A stretch of DNA of 64,000 bases from Rufibacter sediminis (GTDB lineage Bacteria; Bacteroidota; Bacteroidia; Cytophagales; Hymenobacteraceae), in the NCBI RefSeq assembly GCF_014269285.1, contig NZ_JACOAF010000008.1:186001-250000 (forward strand), given 5' to 3'. Below, one piece after another: positions 16,138-25,093 of the stretch (positions are counted from its first letter, which is position 1; each line of letters opens with the position of its first letter). Made by a program: the position numbers and the translations under genes. The notes beneath the pieces were generated by a model. That model worked only from the letters and a program-made list of their open reading frames with translations, searched no databases and was not told the origin of the DNA.

Positions 16138-17646
16138 ATGAACGATCTCATCAATAACCCGTCTTACTTCAAGAAAGTAGAGTTTTGGGGAGCGACCACT
16201 ATTTTTGTTTTTGCCGTTTTTTTCCTGAACACCACGTCTGAAGGCCCGGAAAAGTACCTGTTTGACAAAGCTGGAATTCAGTTTTACTATTACCAGGACT
16301 TTTTCTTTCCGCGGCTCATCAGGTACACGTTCCTGTACCTGATTTTCCTGTTCCTCAATTTCAAGGTGCTGCCTAAGATAGTTGAGAAGGAGAATTTGGT
16401 TCCGAACATCGTGTTGGCCCTGCTTCCGTTTCTGGCCCTGGGGCTGGTGTTTGGCATCACCGATACCTACTCCAAGAACTACCTCTTCCAACGCTATAGA
16501 ACTGAGGACGAAGCCTACAAGGTCATCTTCCAGAACAGTTATTTCTATGCCTTCCGGTTGCTGCTGATTTTCGGGTTTTATGCCTTTATCAAATACATTG
16601 GCTTGTACCTGCTGGCCAGTTCAGAGGCCATCCAGTCGAAGTACCGCATCATCACCCGCGATGGGGTTTCAGCCTTTGTTCTCTGGATGATCAGCATGTT
16701 TCTGCTGTTGGTGGTAGATGCCGAGGGTGAACTGGTGTATGGCTGGGGCATCATAGGTCCGGCGGGTATTTTGCTGTACTGCTATTCGTTTTACGCCTTG
16801 ATTCCCAAATCAATGCCTAAACCAAAACCGTTCAGAGCCTATCTGGGCAAAACGGTGTTGGTGTTGCTGGCCGCCATAATTCCCCTCGGGCTGGTGGCCG
16901 ACTTGCTGACGCAGGACGAGGAGTTTGCCCTGTTCATGGCAATCTTCAACGTTTTCTTCCAGTTACTCATCACGGTGCCGCTTTCCTGGTTACTGTACCG
17001 GCGACAGATGCAGGGCAACGCCGAGATCCACGTCCTGAAGAAAGAGCTGGGGCAGTCGGCGGCTAACTTTGACTTTCTGCGGTCGCAGATCAACCCGCAC
17101 TTTCTCTTCAACGCCCTGAACACCATCTACGGAACCGCCATCCAGGAAAAGGCAGACCGCACCAGCGAGGGCATTGAGCGGTTGGGCAACATGATGCGCT
17201 TCATGCTCCAGGAAAACCTGCAGGAACGTATCTCTTTGGCCCGCGAGATGGAGTACCTGGAGAACTATATCAGTTTCCAGCGCCTGCGCACCGATGAGAG
17301 CCCCAACATCCGCATTGAAGCCGATGTACAGCAGGAGGTAGGGCTGGCGCAGATATCGCCCATGCTGTTGATCCCGTTTGTGGAGAATGCCTTTAAGCAC
17401 GGCATCAGTTTCCGGGAGCCCTCGTTCATTAAAATCATGCTGGAGGTGAAAAACACGGTGCTGTATTTCGATGTGAACAACAGCAAACACGAGAAGCAAG
17501 GCAATGACCCGGAGAAGGATAAGAGCGGCATAGGACTCACCAACGTGAAACAGCGCCTGCAACTGCTGTACCCCGGCCGGCACGAACTAATTATCCGGGA
17601 AACCGGCAAAGAGTTCTTCGTTCACCTTACCTTGCAGCTGTCTTAG
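16138..17646 (+). CDS. LytS/YehU-type membrane sensor histidine kinase
   Basis: Sensor kinase of 502 residues, paired with the LytTR regulator 15 nt downstream. I start it at the ATG of MNDLINNPSYFKK (16138); the frame stays open to 15994, but that stretch is the 3' side of a repeat-filled spacer. Several hydrophobic segments fill the N-terminal half, so the sensor is embedded in the membrane. The C-terminal half has the His_kinase (Pfam 06580) signature SQINPHFLFNALNTIYG with the phospho-accepting His, the N-box PFVENAFKHGI, and the G-box KSGIGLTNVKQRL. The signal is unknown. Both genes sit between inverted copies of a repeat about 90 bp long. Confidence 0.9.
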   Translation: MNDLINNPSYFKKVEFWGATTIFVFAVFFLNTTSEGPEKYLFDKAGIQFYYYQDFFFPRLIRYTFLYLIFLFLNFKVLPKIVEKENLVPNIVLALLPFLALGLVFGITDTYSKNYLFQRYRTEDEAYKVIFQNSYFYAFRLLLIFGFYAFIKYIGLYLLASSEAIQSKYRIITRDGVSAFVLWMISMFLLLVVDAEGELVYGWGIIGPAGILLYCYSFYALIPKSMPKPKPFRAYLGKTVLVLLAAIIPLGLVADLLTQDEEFALFMAIFNVFFQLLITVPLSWLLYRRQMQGNAEIHVLKKELGQSAANFDFLRSQINPHFLFNALNTIYGTAIQEKADRTSEGIERLGNMMRFMLQENLQERISLAREMEYLENYISFQRLRTDESPNIRIEADVQQEVGLAQISPMLLIPFVENAFKHGISFREPSFIKIMLEVKNTVLYFDVNNSKHEKQGNDPEKDKSGIGLTNVKQRLQLLYPGRHELIIRETGKEFFVHLTLQLS

Positions 17647-17661
17647 TTACAGGATACGCGT

Positions 17662-18357
17662 ATGTCTGTTTCCACCATGAAAGCCATTGCCATTGATGAC
17701 GAGCCCATCGCGCTGGAGGTGGTCCGGTCGCACGCGTCCAAGGTCCCGTTCGTAGACCTGAAGGCCGAGTTCACCGATGCGTTCAAGGCCCTGGATTACC
17801 TGCAGAAAGAAAGCATCGACCTGCTGTTCCTGGATATCAAAATGCCTGATATCTCCGGCATTGATTTCTTCAATTCCCTGAGCAAGAAGCCGCTCGTCAT
17901 CTTTACCACCGCCTACTCAGAACACGCCGTTACCAGCTTTGAGCTGGATGCCGTGGACTACCTGCTGAAGCCTTTCTCCCTGGCCCGCTTTCTAAAAGGC
18001 TGCAACAAAGCGTTTGAGCTGTATAATTTCAGAAACACCTCAGAAACGTCTGACCACCTCTACATCAAAACCGGGTATGAGCAGATCAAGGTGTTGTATG
18101 ACGATATTCTGTACTTAGAAGCCACCGGCAACTACGTGACCTTCGCTTTGAAAGACAAAAACATCCTGTCGCGCAGCACTTTCCTGGAGGCCATCAACCT
18201 GCTTCCACCTGAGAAGTTCGTGCGGGTGCACCGCTCCTATGTGGTGGCGACCAGCAAAATTGAAAAAGTGGAACGGCACCAGGTGACCATCAACCGCAAA
18301 ACCATTCCCCTGAGCGAGGCGTTCCGGCAGAGTTTAACCGCTTATCTGGCCAGATAA
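17662..18357 (+). CDS. LytTR-family response regulator
   Basis: DNA-binding response regulator, 231 residues. The receiver domain has the acidic cluster IDDEP, the phospho-acceptor Asp58 in FLDIKMP, and the conserved Thr and Lys (FTTAYS, LKPF). The LytTR DNA-binding domain (about 130-231) includes YLEATGNYVTF and VRVHRSYVV. It lies 15 nt after the LytS-type kinase and is surely its partner. A second in-frame ATG (17677, MKAIAIDDEP) could also be the start. Targets are unknown. Confidence 0.92.
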   Translation: MSVSTMKAIAIDDEPIALEVVRSHASKVPFVDLKAEFTDAFKALDYLQKESIDLLFLDIKMPDISGIDFFNSLSKKPLVIFTTAYSEHAVTSFELDAVDYLLKPFSLARFLKGCNKAFELYNFRNTSETSDHLYIKTGYEQIKVLYDDILYLEATGNYVTFALKDKNILSRSTFLEAINLLPPEKFVRVHRSYVVATSKIEKVERHQVTINRKTIPLSEAFRQSLTAYLAR

Positions 18358-18373
18358 AAGTATGAATACGCCA

Positions 18374-18414
18374 GCCTGTTTTGGGGCTGTTTTCAGAAAA
18401 AAGGCCTGTAAATA
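18374..18414. repeat. dispersed hairpin element copy
   Basis: Arms near CCTGTTTTGGGGCTGTTTTC and AGAAAAAAGGCCTGTAAATAG, 17 nt after the LytTR regulator gene. Confidence 0.65.
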
Positions 18415-18468
18415 GGGGCCTAGCATTTAAGGGTCTGCCTTCGTCAACCGTTCATCTGCTAAATCAGG

Positions 18469-18496
18469 AAGGGCAACCACAAGGGATTGCCCCTAC
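18469..18496. repeat. single arm of the 7.6-kb inverted repeat
   Basis: Identical over 28 nt to 7621-7648 (contains GGGCAACCACAAGGGATTG), but without the facing arm. Confidence 0.9.
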
Positions 18497-18623
18497 AATT
18501 AGATCAAGTTCAGCATATGTAAATGTTTTCTCAACCTTCTTTAAAGGACAGAGGTGTTAATTTCTAAATCAATGGCTTAAACTAGGGGAAAGCCCATTAT
18601 CTTTTTTACAGAGCTTGAGCTGC

Positions 18624-18712
18624 CGCCTCACTGAAGTTGCAAACTTCAGCTCATTTTAGGTCCAAGTTGAAAACTTGAACCAGTCTTATTTTCTAAAACT
18701 TAACGACCCTAC
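18624..18712. repeat. right copy of ~90-bp inverted repeat around the LytS/LytTR pair
   Basis: Reverse complement of 15749-15840 with scattered differences, including both inner palindromes and the outer TAAGTTTTA/GTAGGG segment. Confidence 0.85.
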
Positions 18713-18751
18713 AAGCTAACGAAAACCTAATGCGTGTAGAAGTTTTTTTTA

Positions 18752-18811
18752 CATCCTCCAAAAGCAAAAGCCGGTAAGTTGTTTCTTATCGGCTTTTGCT
18801 TTTGGAGGATG
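18752..18811. repeat. 27-bp near-perfect hairpin after the SPL gene
   Basis: CATCCTCCAAAAGCAAAAGC arm at 18752-18778 pairs with 18785-18811 (one G-T). It lies 10 nt past the stop of the minus-strand radical SAM gene. No T-run follows on that strand, so it may stabilise the mRNA 3' end rather than act as a classical terminator. Confidence 0.8.
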
Positions 18812-18820
18812 CTAGCGTTT

Positions 18821-19900
18821 TCAGGTCCAGTACAGGATAGGGGCGGCAGGGAAACGGCGGTTGAGTTCGCTGTAGAAGAAGCTGCGCAGCTGTTGCATGG
18901 TAGCGGCCGTGTAGACGTACTTTTTGCCGCCAAACTTGTTAAACTTCATAGAGCGGGTACTTTCGTCAAAGTCGATGCTGGTGTTGGGGTACCATTCTTG
19001 CAGCAGGGCCTTAGAACCGGGGGTAAACCGGTGGCTGATCAGCTCAAACGTAAATTCACAGGGAAAGTCCAGCGTCTGGGCCAGCCGGTCCAGCAGATGG
19101 GTGTACTGCTCCTCCCAATCAGGGATGGGCATGATAGGGGCAATCACCAAGCCTACTTTGTAGCCTCCGCCTCCAAGTAATTGCGGCATGGCCAGTTTCC
19201 GGATCGCGGCCAGACGCGCTTCCAGAGAAGCAGTGCCGCCTTCCATTCTCCGGGAAATGAAGTCGGCGTTGAGGCTGATTCTGGGCTGGGTGTGGCCGTG
19301 ATGCGGGACAGAAAGCAAGCCGTCAACTTGGTCAAATTTGGAAACCCAGCGTAGGTGCATGTTTTCCTGTTCGCCAAAGAACCGGATGGTTTCCGAGAGA
19401 CTGCCGGTGAGGTGTTCAATGCCCAGCGGATCGGTGTAGCAACTGGCCTCAAAGGTGGTCACCTCATTCGGCTTGCGGTAGTTGACTAAGTTGTTCAGGA
19501 TGGTGGGAAGGTTGGCAAACGCCCGGATTACCGGCGGCCCCTGCAAACTGCCGGCCAGGTAGCAGTACTGGCAGTGCGCCGGGCATCCCTCGGCCAGGTG
19601 AAACTGGTAATCGGCGGATGGGGGAATGGGTTGCAGTTTCAGGGCGCTGGGCGGAGCGGTGACAATGGCCAGTGTGCTTTTGGCATTGCGGTAGGTTTCG
19701 CGCTCGTCCTCGCCCCGGAGCCCCGTCAGCCGGTTGCTCTTCAACTCCTGCACCGGCAGGCCCAGCGCCTGCACGCGCTCGTACATCTGCTGTCCCCAGG
19801 GTTCCTGCAAAGCGGCCGGCGTGATGAGTACCTGTTTGGGCATCCATAGCTTAGAAGGCTTAACGGGTTTGGTATATTCTATTTCCTGAACTGCTTCCAT
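18821..19900 (-). CDS. spore-photoproduct-lyase-like radical SAM protein (short class)
   Basis: 359 residues, radical SAM enzyme with the cluster motif CPAHCQYCYL (CxxxCxxC, about 113-122). FEASCYTDPLGIEHLTG, RWVSKF and RISLNADFISRRMEGGT resemble the SPL (spore photoproduct lyase) family, which reverses a UV thymine dimer. The organism is not a spore former by its gene content, so the substrate may be another DNA lesion or something else. ATG start at 19900. It is divergent from a second SPL-family gene, with a 205-nt shared upstream region. Confidence 0.82.
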   Translation of the reverse strand: MEAVQEIEYTKPVKPSKLWMPKQVLITPAALQEPWGQQMYERVQALGLPVQELKSNRLTGLRGEDERETYRNAKSTLAIVTAPPSALKLQPIPPSADYQFHLAEGCPAHCQYCYLAGSLQGPPVIRAFANLPTILNNLVNYRKPNEVTTFEASCYTDPLGIEHLTGSLSETIRFFGEQENMHLRWVSKFDQVDGLLSVPHHGHTQPRISLNADFISRRMEGGTASLEARLAAIRKLAMPQLLGGGGYKVGLVIAPIMPIPDWEEQYTHLLDRLAQTLDFPCEFTFELISHRFTPGSKALLQEWYPNTSIDFDESTRSMKFNKFGGKKYVYTAATMQQLRSFFYSELNRRFPAAPILYWT

Positions 19901-20105
19901 GTTGGTTATTTATCTGAAGATAAGCTGATTGAAGCGGCGGAATTGTCTCATGAAAAGGCACTTTTGGCCGCCATTAAATCAACAAAATGCCATCCAGATT
20001 GATTCAGCTAAAATGTTGGAATAAAGTATTTAATATATTGGTAGTCAGCGGTTTGTAAATAATTTTATATGAACCTAAGCGGCTGAGTGCCTGTTGTATA
20101 AACGT

Positions 20106-21137
20106 ATGCAGAACTTCCAGCCGAGTACTATTTTTTATACCCCCGATGCCCTGAACGACCGCGGACAGAAGGCCTTGCGCACCTACCCAGAGGCGGTGCA
20201 GCAGCAGATTGTGCAGCATAACCGGTTACCCCCGCTAGAGGGAAATCATTACCAGGTGAAGTCAGATGTACTGGTGTTAGGCCGCCTGAAAACCTTGGTG
20301 TGCCGGGAAAGCGGCCGAAGCTCCGATTTCATCGCCCCCAGTCTGGCCAACGGGTGCATGGGCGCCTGTGCCTACTGCTACGTGGACCGAAACAAAGCCG
20401 TAAACCCCATCACGCTCTTCACCAACACCGAGGAGATTCTGGCAACGGTGCACCTACACGTGCAAAAGCAAGCCTGGCCTAAAATCCCGAACCAAACCCA
20501 CGCGCAGTACTACACCTATGACATTGGGTGTAACTCCGATGTGTCCGTAGACGCTTCCCTCTCTGACGGGGTACAGACGGCCATTCACTTTTTCCGGGAA
20601 CATCCCAAGGCGTTTGCCACCTTCGCCACCAAGTTCGTGAACCCCGAGCTGCTGACCTATGACCCGCAGGGAAAGACGCGCATCCGGTTCAGTCTGCTGC
20701 CCCAGAAAGTAAGCAAACTGGTAGACGTCCGTACTGATAGTCTGGCCAAACGATTGGCCGCTATCCAGGATTTCTACCAGGCCGGGTATGACGTGCATGT
20801 CAACTTCTCGCCGGTGATTGTCTATGAAGGATGGCTGCAGGATTACCGCGAGCTGTTTGAGCAACTGAACGAAGCGGTGCCCGCCAAGCTGAAGCAGACC
20901 ATGGAATGCGAGGTGATCTTTCTCACGCACAACCAATGGCAGCATGAGCTCAATCTTTCCATTAACCCCAAAGCCGAGGAGATGATATGGTACCCGGCCA
21001 TCCAGGAAACGAAGCAAAGCCAGTTTGGCGGCATCAACGTACGCTACAAATACCAGTTGAAAGCCCGGTGGATGAGAGAGTTCCAGGCGCTTCAGCAGGA
21101 GGTGATTCCCTGGTGTACCATCCGGTACATCTTCTAG
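20106..21137 (+). CDS. spore photoproduct lyase family protein (second paralogue)
   Basis: 343 residues from the ATG of MQNFQPSTIFYTPDAL; the open frame allows a TTG 12 nt earlier. The radical SAM motif is CMGACAYCYVD (CxxxCxxC), preceded by SSDFIAPSLANG. DIGCNSDVSVDASL, FATKFVNPELL, RIRFSLLPQKVS and VNFSPVIVYEGW fit the spore-photoproduct-lyase family in non-sporulating bacteria. Sequence similarity to its divergent neighbour is limited, so they look like old paralogues acting in one pathway, probably UV-lesion repair (inference). A terminator hairpin follows at 21322-21353. Confidence 0.8.
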   Translation: MQNFQPSTIFYTPDALNDRGQKALRTYPEAVQQQIVQHNRLPPLEGNHYQVKSDVLVLGRLKTLVCRESGRSSDFIAPSLANGCMGACAYCYVDRNKAVNPITLFTNTEEILATVHLHVQKQAWPKIPNQTHAQYYTYDIGCNSDVSVDASLSDGVQTAIHFFREHPKAFATFATKFVNPELLTYDPQGKTRIRFSLLPQKVSKLVDVRTDSLAKRLAAIQDFYQAGYDVHVNFSPVIVYEGWLQDYRELFEQLNEAVPAKLKQTMECEVIFLTHNQWQHELNLSINPKAEEMIWYPAIQETKQSQFGGINVRYKYQLKARWMREFQALQQEVIPWCTIRYIF

Positions 21138-21321
21138 GAACGCTTTCGTTCATGTATTGGAAGGTGCCTGGTCCTTGCTGCTTTTTTTTACTCAAGGGCG
21201 GAAAGGTGGCTGTTTGGCTTGTTGGTGAAAACACTAACAAGGGCGGTTGGGACGACTGATTTGTCTGTTCCAGTACTGTACTTAATCGAATTCAAATCGT
21301 GATTTCTCCCGTAGGAGAGTG

Positions 21322-21353
21322 CGCCTCTGCCAACTTTTTGCAGAGGCGTTTTT
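21322..21353 (+). terminator. rho-independent terminator
   Basis: 9-bp stem CGCCTCTGC / GCAGAGGCG (21322-21330, 21340-21348) followed by TTTTT; it likely ends the radical SAM transcript. Confidence 0.75.
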
Positions 21354-21523
21354 GTGCCCGATTCCTGAAAATAGGCCTGAAACGGGTGAGCCAAAGAAAG
21401 AGAGTAGATAATCCTGAAATCAGCAAAAGGAATTTCTATTGATATAGAAGCATTGTTTACTCCCTCACAAGGTAATTGCCACACGCAACGATGATCTCGC
21501 GGAAGAGGAGGGAAGGCCCTCGC

Positions 21524-22366
21524 TTAAGAAACCGAATAGCCTTGGGTAGTGGAGGAAGCGTCTACCGGCTGGAAAGTTGTGTCCAGAGAGCTAACGTTTA
21601 CCTCCACCCGCTGAAAATTGAGGTTCCCGAAACTACTGGCGAAGGCGGTTTCGGCGGCATCGGTGCCGGTGGCTATTTTGATCAGGCCGTTGAGGGGTAC
21701 CAGTTTGGTCGCGTCAAAGAGAATCCAGTGACCGCCCAGAAAGGCTTCAAAACAGGCGTGAAAATCAGGTGGGTTGAGTTGGTAGGCGTATCCTGTGAAA
21801 TAGCGGGCCGGGATGGTGAGTGCCCGGCAAAGAGCAACGCCCAGGTGGGCAAAATCGCGGCAGACGCCCACCTGCTCGGTGATGGTGTCAAACGCCGAGG
21901 TCTGGGTATTGGTGATTCCGCCGGTGTACTCCACGTTGTCATAGATCCAGTCCCGGAGGGCCATCACCTTCTCAAAGGCGTGGTCAATCTTCCCGAATTT
22001 ATGCGCGGCCAGTTTGTAAAGCCGGTCTGACTGGCAATACCGGCTGGGGTTGAGTAAGGAAAGTACATCCACGGGCATGGAGGCGATGGGCACATCGGTT
22101 AATTGATCCGCCGGGATGATCTGGATATCATTCTCCACCTTACCGGCATAGGAAAACGTGATGTTCCCGGTATGGGCCAACTCTATGATATTGAACCGCT
22201 TTTCCCCCACCGGGGAAAGTACTTCTCGTATGGTGGCCGGGGAAGAAGCCATCAGTGCTTCCTCTAAAATACGCTGTTTCTCAGACCGGAAAGGCTGGAT
22301 GCCCAACAGAACGGTAGAGGCAGAGGTAACTGCAAACTCCACCTCGGCAGAAACCTTAAAGCGCAT
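21524..22366 (-). CDS. transglutaminase-like protein linked to Anbu
   Basis: 280 residues with a transglutaminase-like cysteine protease core: Cys169 in EQVGVCRDFAH, His203 in PPDFHACFEAFL, Asp218 in ILFDATKL. An N-terminal beta-domain (about 1-100) precedes it. No signal peptide. Its start overlaps the 3' end of the upstream Anbu gene by 11 nt, so the pair is one transcript. Transglutaminase homologues are known neighbours of Anbu genes, where they are thought to act on peptide modification or degradation. The substrate is unknown. Confidence 0.88.
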   Translation of the reverse strand: MRFKVSAEVEFAVTSASTVLLGIQPFRSEKQRILEEALMASSPATIREVLSPVGEKRFNIIELAHTGNITFSYAGKVENDIQIIPADQLTDVPIASMPVDVLSLLNPSRYCQSDRLYKLAAHKFGKIDHAFEKVMALRDWIYDNVEYTGGITNTQTSAFDTITEQVGVCRDFAHLGVALCRALTIPARYFTGYAYQLNPPDFHACFEAFLGGHWILFDATKLVPLNGLIKIATGTDAAETAFASSFGNLNFQRVEVNVSSLDTTFQPVDASSTTQGYSVS

Positions 22367-23102
22367 GGTTCTCCCGTTCTGGGGGCGTTTTTTTGAAAAC
22401 TTCGTCCATCCAGGCGTCCGGAATGCGGTTGAGGGCAGATTTCAGTTCATCGGCCCATTGTTCTGAAATCATTTCCAGGTCTTTTTTGGTGTAGCGGTGT
22501 TCCACCATCTCAAAGCTGTTGTTCCGGTACAGCACCACATCAATGGGGAAATCCACGTCATTGGCGCTCACCCGCGTAGAGTCAAAGGAAAGGAAACCGG
22601 TTTTGAGGGCCAGCTGCATGGAAGAATCTTCGGTGATTGCCCGGTTGAGGATGGCTCGGCCGTGGCCGGAATTGCCAATCACCACGAAGGGTGCGCCCTG
22701 GCCCAGTTCCACCCAGTTGCCCTCGGGGTACAGCAGAAAGAGCTTGTGTTCCTCGTCATCCTTCAGCTGGCCGCCAATGATGGTGTGCAGGTTGAATTTG
22801 AGCCCCGCCTGCTCCAGGGCTTCTTTGTCTTCCTTGGCCACCCGTTTTACCTGCGCGCCAAAATCATTCACCGCTTTGTAGAGCTTGTTGTGCACAACTC
22901 CTTCTTCGGTGAGTTCTTTGAAATACAGGACTGCTTTGTCGCGCACAGACCGCAGCCCGCTGGTCATGATGAAGAGCGAGTATTTTCCCTGCTGCTGGAT
23001 GTAGATTTTCTTCTTCTCGGTGGTGTCTGAGCCGGCCGTGATTCTGGTATCGGCAATGGCCACCAACCCTTCCTTTACTTTAATTCCTAAGCAATATGTC
23101 AT
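22356..23102 (-). CDS. Anbu-type proteasome-like peptidase
   Basis: 248 residues, proteasome beta-fold (Ntn hydrolase) of the Anbu (ancestral beta subunit) type. It begins MTYCLGIKVKEGLVAIADTR: removal of Met exposes Thr2 as nucleophile, with the Asp-Thr-Arg and Lys (KKKIYIQQQGKY) positions expected for the active site. GNSGHGRAILNRA fits the family. Anbu usually lies with a transglutaminase, an ATP-grasp protein and an alpha-E protein; here only the transglutaminase partner follows (11-nt overlap). No ATPase unfoldase is nearby. Confidence 0.88.
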   Translation of the reverse strand: MTYCLGIKVKEGLVAIADTRITAGSDTTEKKKIYIQQQGKYSLFIMTSGLRSVRDKAVLYFKELTEEGVVHNKLYKAVNDFGAQVKRVAKEDKEALEQAGLKFNLHTIIGGQLKDDEEHKLFLLYPEGNWVELGQGAPFVVIGNSGHGRAILNRAITEDSSMQLALKTGFLSFDSTRVSANDVDFPIDVVLYRNNSFEMVEHRYTKKDLEMISEQWADELKSALNRIPDAWMDEVFKKTPPERENHAL

Positions 23103-23160
23103 AACGGAGCTTTCCTTCCTTCAAAGATACCAAACGCTTCTCCATCCATTTTGTGTTTTT

Positions 23161-23192
23161 ACGGCGATTTTGCTAAAACGGCCCTAAAACGG
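23161..23192. repeat. dispersed hairpin element copy
   Basis: ACGGCGATTTTGCTAAAACG with GCCCTAAAACGG, in the spacer upstream of the Anbu gene. Confidence 0.5.
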
Positions 23193-23431
23193 AAACACCC
23201 CGTTGGTGCGTCAGGAAAGGCGACAGGGCTTAAAATGGTTTATAAACGATTTTCCTGGCTACGGTGAAGTCAAAAACCTCTCCAGACCTATCTTGCCATG
23301 CCCAATCCAACCAAAACGTAACCCGAAATCTCTTCTTCCTGGAAGAGTGTATTTGCGGTGAATAAGCGGGGTGTGTTACCAAAGCGTTACCCAAGGTGCT
23401 TAGATTTAACAATGGTTTAAACATGGGCTAA

Positions 23432-23461
23432 TTAAGAGGTAATAGCGGTGGTCTACTTTTG
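23432..23461 (+). promoter_or_regulatory. predicted promoter of the PhoX-like gene
   Basis: TACTTTTG at 23454-23461 matches the Bacteroidetes -7 motif TAnnTTTG, with TTA at 23432-23434 (19 nt upstream) as an imperfect -33 element. The start codon follows at 23486. The rest of the 380-nt spacer holds only a hairpin copy. Confidence 0.45.
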
Positions 23462-23485
23462 GAGAAGTAAACACAACCTCTGTCT

Positions 23486-24988
23486 ATGAAACCTTTTAGT
23501 ACCAGAAACTTTACTTTGTCCGTAGCCATGGCCGCGGTGGCTTGCCTGGGCGCCTGCAAAGAGGACGATTCCTCCGATGACACCATTCCGGGCACCTCGG
23601 AGGTGGAAATCAAGAACCAGTCCGTAACGCCTTCTTTGGTGAAACTGCTGTCTGGGTTCGAGGCCGTGAAAATCAGTCCGCTGATCAGCAGCGAAGACAA
23701 ACTGGAAGGCTCTCCCTCGTTCATCTACGGTGGTCAGCCAGACGGCGCCGGCTTGCTGAAAGACCCCAACAGCGACGGGTTCATCATGATCACCAACCAT
23801 GAAATCCTGCAGTCGGTTTCCCGGGTGTTTCTGGACAAGAACATGAAACCCGTGAAAGGCGAATACATTGTGGACGGAGCCGGCGGACGCTGGAGACTGT
23901 GCTCGGCCACGCTGGCCACGCCGGCAGAACACGGGTTCGGCCCCACGTTCCTGACCGCGGGCGAGAGCGGCATTGAGTCCATGATTCACTCCATCAACCC
24001 CTTCGGGCTCACCACGGATAAAAACAACCCCACCCGGGTTTTACCCGCGTTAGGGAAATGCAGTGCCGAAAACGCGGTGCCGTTGCCGGCCGTGGCGTAC
24101 CCCGGTAAAACCGCCATATTCATTGGTGAAGACGAAAGCAACCCCGCCAACAGCATGGGGCAGGTGAATCTGTACCTCTCCAACACCACCGGAGATCTGC
24201 AGGGCGGCAAACTGTACATGCTGCGCCGCACCAACAAGAACACCGTAGAGACTGACATGCAGGTGAACACCGCCTACGATGTGGAGTTTGTGGAATACAG
24301 CAACGTGCTTTCCAGCACCGGTGCCCAACTGGCCGCCCAAACCGTGGAGCAGGGCGCCCTGCAGTTTGCCCGCGTAGAAGACCTGGACTACGGCAAAGGC
24401 AGCGCCGCCGCCAGCAGAACCCTCTATTTCACCTCTACCGGCGTAAGCCAAGCCGATAAAATCACTCCCGTAGCCGGACTCACCATGTGGGGACGCGTGT
24501 ACAAACTGGAGCTGGACGCCAACAATCCGCTGGCCGGTAAACTGACGCCCCTGATTGACGGCGAAGTAGACCCCGGGAACAGCATCGTGAACCCAGACAA
24601 CATCTGCGTGACCCAGAACTTCGTCTATATTCAGGAAGACGGCGATTCATACTACAAAAACAACAAGCATGATGGCCGCATCTGGCAGTATAACCTTGCC
24701 ACCAAGCAGATCAAACCCATGCTGGAGATGGATCATCGCCGGTCAGACGCCACGTTCAATACCAAGTTCAACCCCAACAACGAGACCCGCCTGAGCTCCT
24801 GGGAGTACGGCGCCATGCTGGACATCTCAGACCTGGTGGGCATCCCCGGCACCTTCACCGTGAACATTCACCCGCACACCTGGACCAGCGACAGCTTCCT
24901 GCCCGGTGGTAAGGGAGCCGACGGCAGTGGCGTGATCAACAACAAAGAAGGCGGCCAGACCGTGATCTTGACCGGAGTTCCGCGCTAG
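23486..24988 (+). CDS. PhoX-like (DUF839) lipoprotein
   Basis: 500 residues, lipoprotein signal ending ACLGAC (Cys near 29). The body has beta-propeller-like features, and NPDNICVTQNFVYIQEDGD with EYGAMLDISDL recalls the PhoX/DUF839 phosphatase-like family, whose calcium-iron site uses similar acidic loops. I cannot confirm all metal ligands, so enzyme activity is uncertain. Located at the cell envelope. A strong terminator separates it from the di-haem peroxidase gene 106 nt downstream, but the two are probably functionally linked, being adjacent envelope lipoproteins in the same direction. Confidence 0.6.
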   Translation: MKPFSTRNFTLSVAMAAVACLGACKEDDSSDDTIPGTSEVEIKNQSVTPSLVKLLSGFEAVKISPLISSEDKLEGSPSFIYGGQPDGAGLLKDPNSDGFIMITNHEILQSVSRVFLDKNMKPVKGEYIVDGAGGRWRLCSATLATPAEHGFGPTFLTAGESGIESMIHSINPFGLTTDKNNPTRVLPALGKCSAENAVPLPAVAYPGKTAIFIGEDESNPANSMGQVNLYLSNTTGDLQGGKLYMLRRTNKNTVETDMQVNTAYDVEFVEYSNVLSSTGAQLAAQTVEQGALQFARVEDLDYGKGSAAASRTLYFTSTGVSQADKITPVAGLTMWGRVYKLELDANNPLAGKLTPLIDGEVDPGNSIVNPDNICVTQNFVYIQEDGDSYYKNNKHDGRIWQYNLATKQIKPMLEMDHRRSDATFNTKFNPNNETRLSSWEYGAMLDISDLVGIPGTFTVNIHPHTWTSDSFLPGGKGADGSGVINNKEGGQTVILTGVPR

Positions 24989-25040
24989 GGTTTTACCTCA
25001 AAATATCTTCCACTTCTTCATTTGTTTGTTTGTCTTGTCA

Positions 25041-25079
25041 CAAAAGCCTTCCGTTTCGGAAAGGCTTTTGTTTTTTTTT
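25041..25079 (+). terminator. rho-independent terminator after the PhoX-like gene
   Basis: Stem CAAAAGCCTTCC / GGAAAGGCTTTTG (25041-25070) followed by at least nine T. Confidence 0.9.
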
Positions 25080-25093
25080 CCGCTGTAGACCAG

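Noticed and set aside
18752-18811. Classical rho-independent terminator for the SPL gene
   Set aside because: The stem is strong, but no T-run follows on the transcribed strand.
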